Below are positions 5,949-6,625 of a DNA stretch of 6,625 nt, in pieces. A program made the translations under genes and the position numbers. The notes beneath the pieces are model-generated. The model saw nothing but the letters and a program-made list of their open reading frames with translations. It made no database searches and had not been told where the DNA came from. Positions within the stretch are counted from its first letter, which is position 1. Each line of letters opens with the position of its first letter. Source of the DNA: Phycisphaerales bacterium (GTDB taxonomy: Bacteria > Planctomycetota > Phycisphaerae > Phycisphaerales > UBA1924); contig DOJA01000091.1 of assembly GCA_003511945.1 (NCBI GenBank), positions 24,099-30,723 of the forward strand. The letters are read 5' to 3'.

Positions 5949-6440
5949 CTACTTCTTCTTCCCGAACAGGCGGAAGGCCTTCTTTGCCCCCTTGGCCCCC
6001 TCGGTCTGGCCCACGGTCTCCTCCTGCCCGACCGTCTCCGCGTCCGGGCCGGCGGCGGTGGCCAGTTCGGGCAGGGCGTCCCGGGCATCGCTGTCGTCCG
6101 CCTCATCGCTCAGCAGGCGGTCCAGCTCGGCCCCGATGCGGGCCGCCATGTTCTCGAACCGCAGGAGCGCCGGCCCGATGCTCACTTCGAGGCCCGGCGT
6201 GATCGTCACCTCGCGGATCCGCTCGCCCTTCACCAGGCACCCGTGCGTCGAGCCCAGGTCCTTGATGACCCACTCGTCGTCCTCGATCTGCTCGATCTGC
6301 GCGTGCCGCCGGGACACCTCGGGCACCGCGATCTTGATGTCGCAGTCGATCGCGCGCCCGATCTTGATCGGCTTCGTCCCGTTCAGTTCGTAGCGCTTCA
6401 GTTCGCGCCCGTCCTTCGAGAAGATCGTCAGCTCGAACAT
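5949..6440 (-). CDS. FHA-domain protein (phosphothreonine-binding)
   Basis: This 163-aa cytoplasmic protein is a single N-terminal forkhead-associated domain (about 1-97) plus a charged tail. FHA domains bind phosphothreonine peptides made by Ser/Thr kinases. Visible signature residues are G28-R29 (IGRA), S43 and H46 in SRRH, and DLGSTHG at 61-67. His66 replaces the Asn usual in STNG, and K71-G72 replaces the usual NG. Residues 98-125 are acidic and probably helical (ELDRLLSDEADDSD). The tail holds two near-identical units, ETVGQ at 135-139 and 141-145, and ends in a basic stretch with KKAFRLFGKKK. No membrane segment or kinase domain is present. The start at 6440 is the first ATG. Upstream AGGA sits 9 bases away within the palindrome GAGGATCCTC (6445-6454). 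The gene has its own likely promoter at 6556-6584 and a terminator at 5757-5798, so it is probably transcribed alone. The partner kinase is not in the window. Confidence 0.93.
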   Translation of the reverse strand: MFELTIFSKDGRELKRYELNGTKPIKIGRAIDCDIKIAVPEVSRRHAQIEQIEDDEWVIKDLGSTHGCLVKGERIREVTITPGLEVSIGPALLRFENMAARIGAELDRLLSDEADDSDARDALPELATAAGPDAETVGQEETVGQTEGAKGAKKAFRLFGKKK

Positions 6441-6475
6441 CCCAGAGGATCCTCACGCCCGGCGCGCCCCGGCTC

Positions 6476-6510
6476 CGCCCGGGGGGACCGGGCCGCGGGC
6501 GGGGCCGGTC
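6476..6510 (-). promoter_or_regulatory. GC-rich hairpin-prone leader of the FHA gene
   Basis: Between the predicted promoter and the FHA start two inverted repeats overlap. CGCCCG (6476-6481) pairs with CGGGCG (6496-6501), and GACCGG (6486-6491) pairs with CCGGTC (6505-6510). The pairs interlock, so they could form only one at a time or as a pseudoknot. In DNA this GC-rich, chance pairing is common. It matches no riboswitch class I know. Confidence 0.25.
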
Positions 6511-6555
6511 ACTTCCGATACGCCCCCGGAGGGGTCCGCGATCCTTCAACTCCCA

Positions 6556-6584
6556 ACTATAGGTTTTGCCCCCGCCGCGACCAA
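6556..6584 (-). promoter_or_regulatory. Sigma70-like promoter for the FHA gene
   Basis: On the minus strand TTGGTC (6584-6579) and TATAGT (6561-6556) are separated by exactly 17 bases. The -10 is a 5/6 match to TATAAT and the -35 keeps the TTG. It is the only AT-rich patch upstream of the FHA gene. Transcription would begin near 6549, giving a leader of about 110 bases. I infer this from spacing and sequence only. Confidence 0.5.
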
Positions 6585-6602
6585 ACCGGGCGGCCCCGGG
6601 GG

Positions 6603-6625
6603 CGGGTTTCGGGTGTCGGGTTTCG
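6603..6625. repeat. Direct repeat CGGGTTTCG, two copies
   Basis: Two exact copies of CGGGTTTCG lie at 6603-6611 and 6617-6625, separated by GGTGT. The second copy touches the window end, so the array may continue. It is intergenic, upstream of the FHA gene promoter. It may be a simple repeat or a binding-site cluster. Too little of it is visible to decide. Confidence 0.5.

Noticed and set aside
4526..6202. A 558-codon plus-strand frame overlapping the ATPase, the gap and the FHA gene
   Set aside because: It is an Arg/Pro-rich shadow frame that overlaps two well-supported genes and crosses the minus-strand terminator.

Overview
The window is GC-rich with strong G/C preference at third codon positions, and it combines a class III-type pseudopilin, an FHA-domain protein and a GpsA of the GDGxMG type. 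This fits a planctomycete, probably of the Phycisphaerae. That placement is inferred from family resemblance, because the window contains no rRNA or other marker gene. Six protein-coding genes fill most of it. No tRNA, rRNA, CRISPR array, transposase or phage gene was seen.

Left region (1-2461, plus strand): three closely spaced genes for predicted exported proteins look like one operon. They are a 380-aa protein with a signal peptide and a C-terminal membrane anchor (54-1196), a 171-aa cysteine-rich secreted protein with ten cysteines and an eight-glycine stretch (1226-1741), and a pseudopilin with a textbook prepilin leader (1748-2461). The first two have no family I recognise. Base composition drops noticeably inside both. 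The window begins in a run of at least 16 C just upstream of the first gene.

Middle region: gpsA (glycerol-3-phosphate dehydrogenase, 2487-3518, minus strand) converges on the pseudopilin. It is divergent from a 681-aa heavy-metal P1B-type ATPase (3642-5687, plus strand) across a 123-bp intergenic region. The ATPase has an intact catalytic core but an unusual metal-site signature: CPS in place of CPC/SPC, His and Asp four residues apart in the last membrane helix, and a His-rich N-terminal tail instead of an HMA domain.

Right region: a 261-bp gap (5688-5948) holds a convincing minus-strand intrinsic terminator. It is followed by a 163-aa FHA-domain phosphothreonine reader (5949-6440, minus strand). 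A sigma70-like promoter and a GC-rich hairpin-prone leader lie upstream of that gene. A short direct repeat runs into the right edge.

The gene groups have no obvious shared pathway. The left operon points to surface or secreted structures, gpsA to phospholipid precursor supply, the ATPase to metal export, and the FHA protein to Ser/Thr-kinase signalling. The best candidates for something undescribed are the metal-site variant of the ATPase, the uncharacterised exported trio, and the FHA protein with a duplicated ETVGQ tail.
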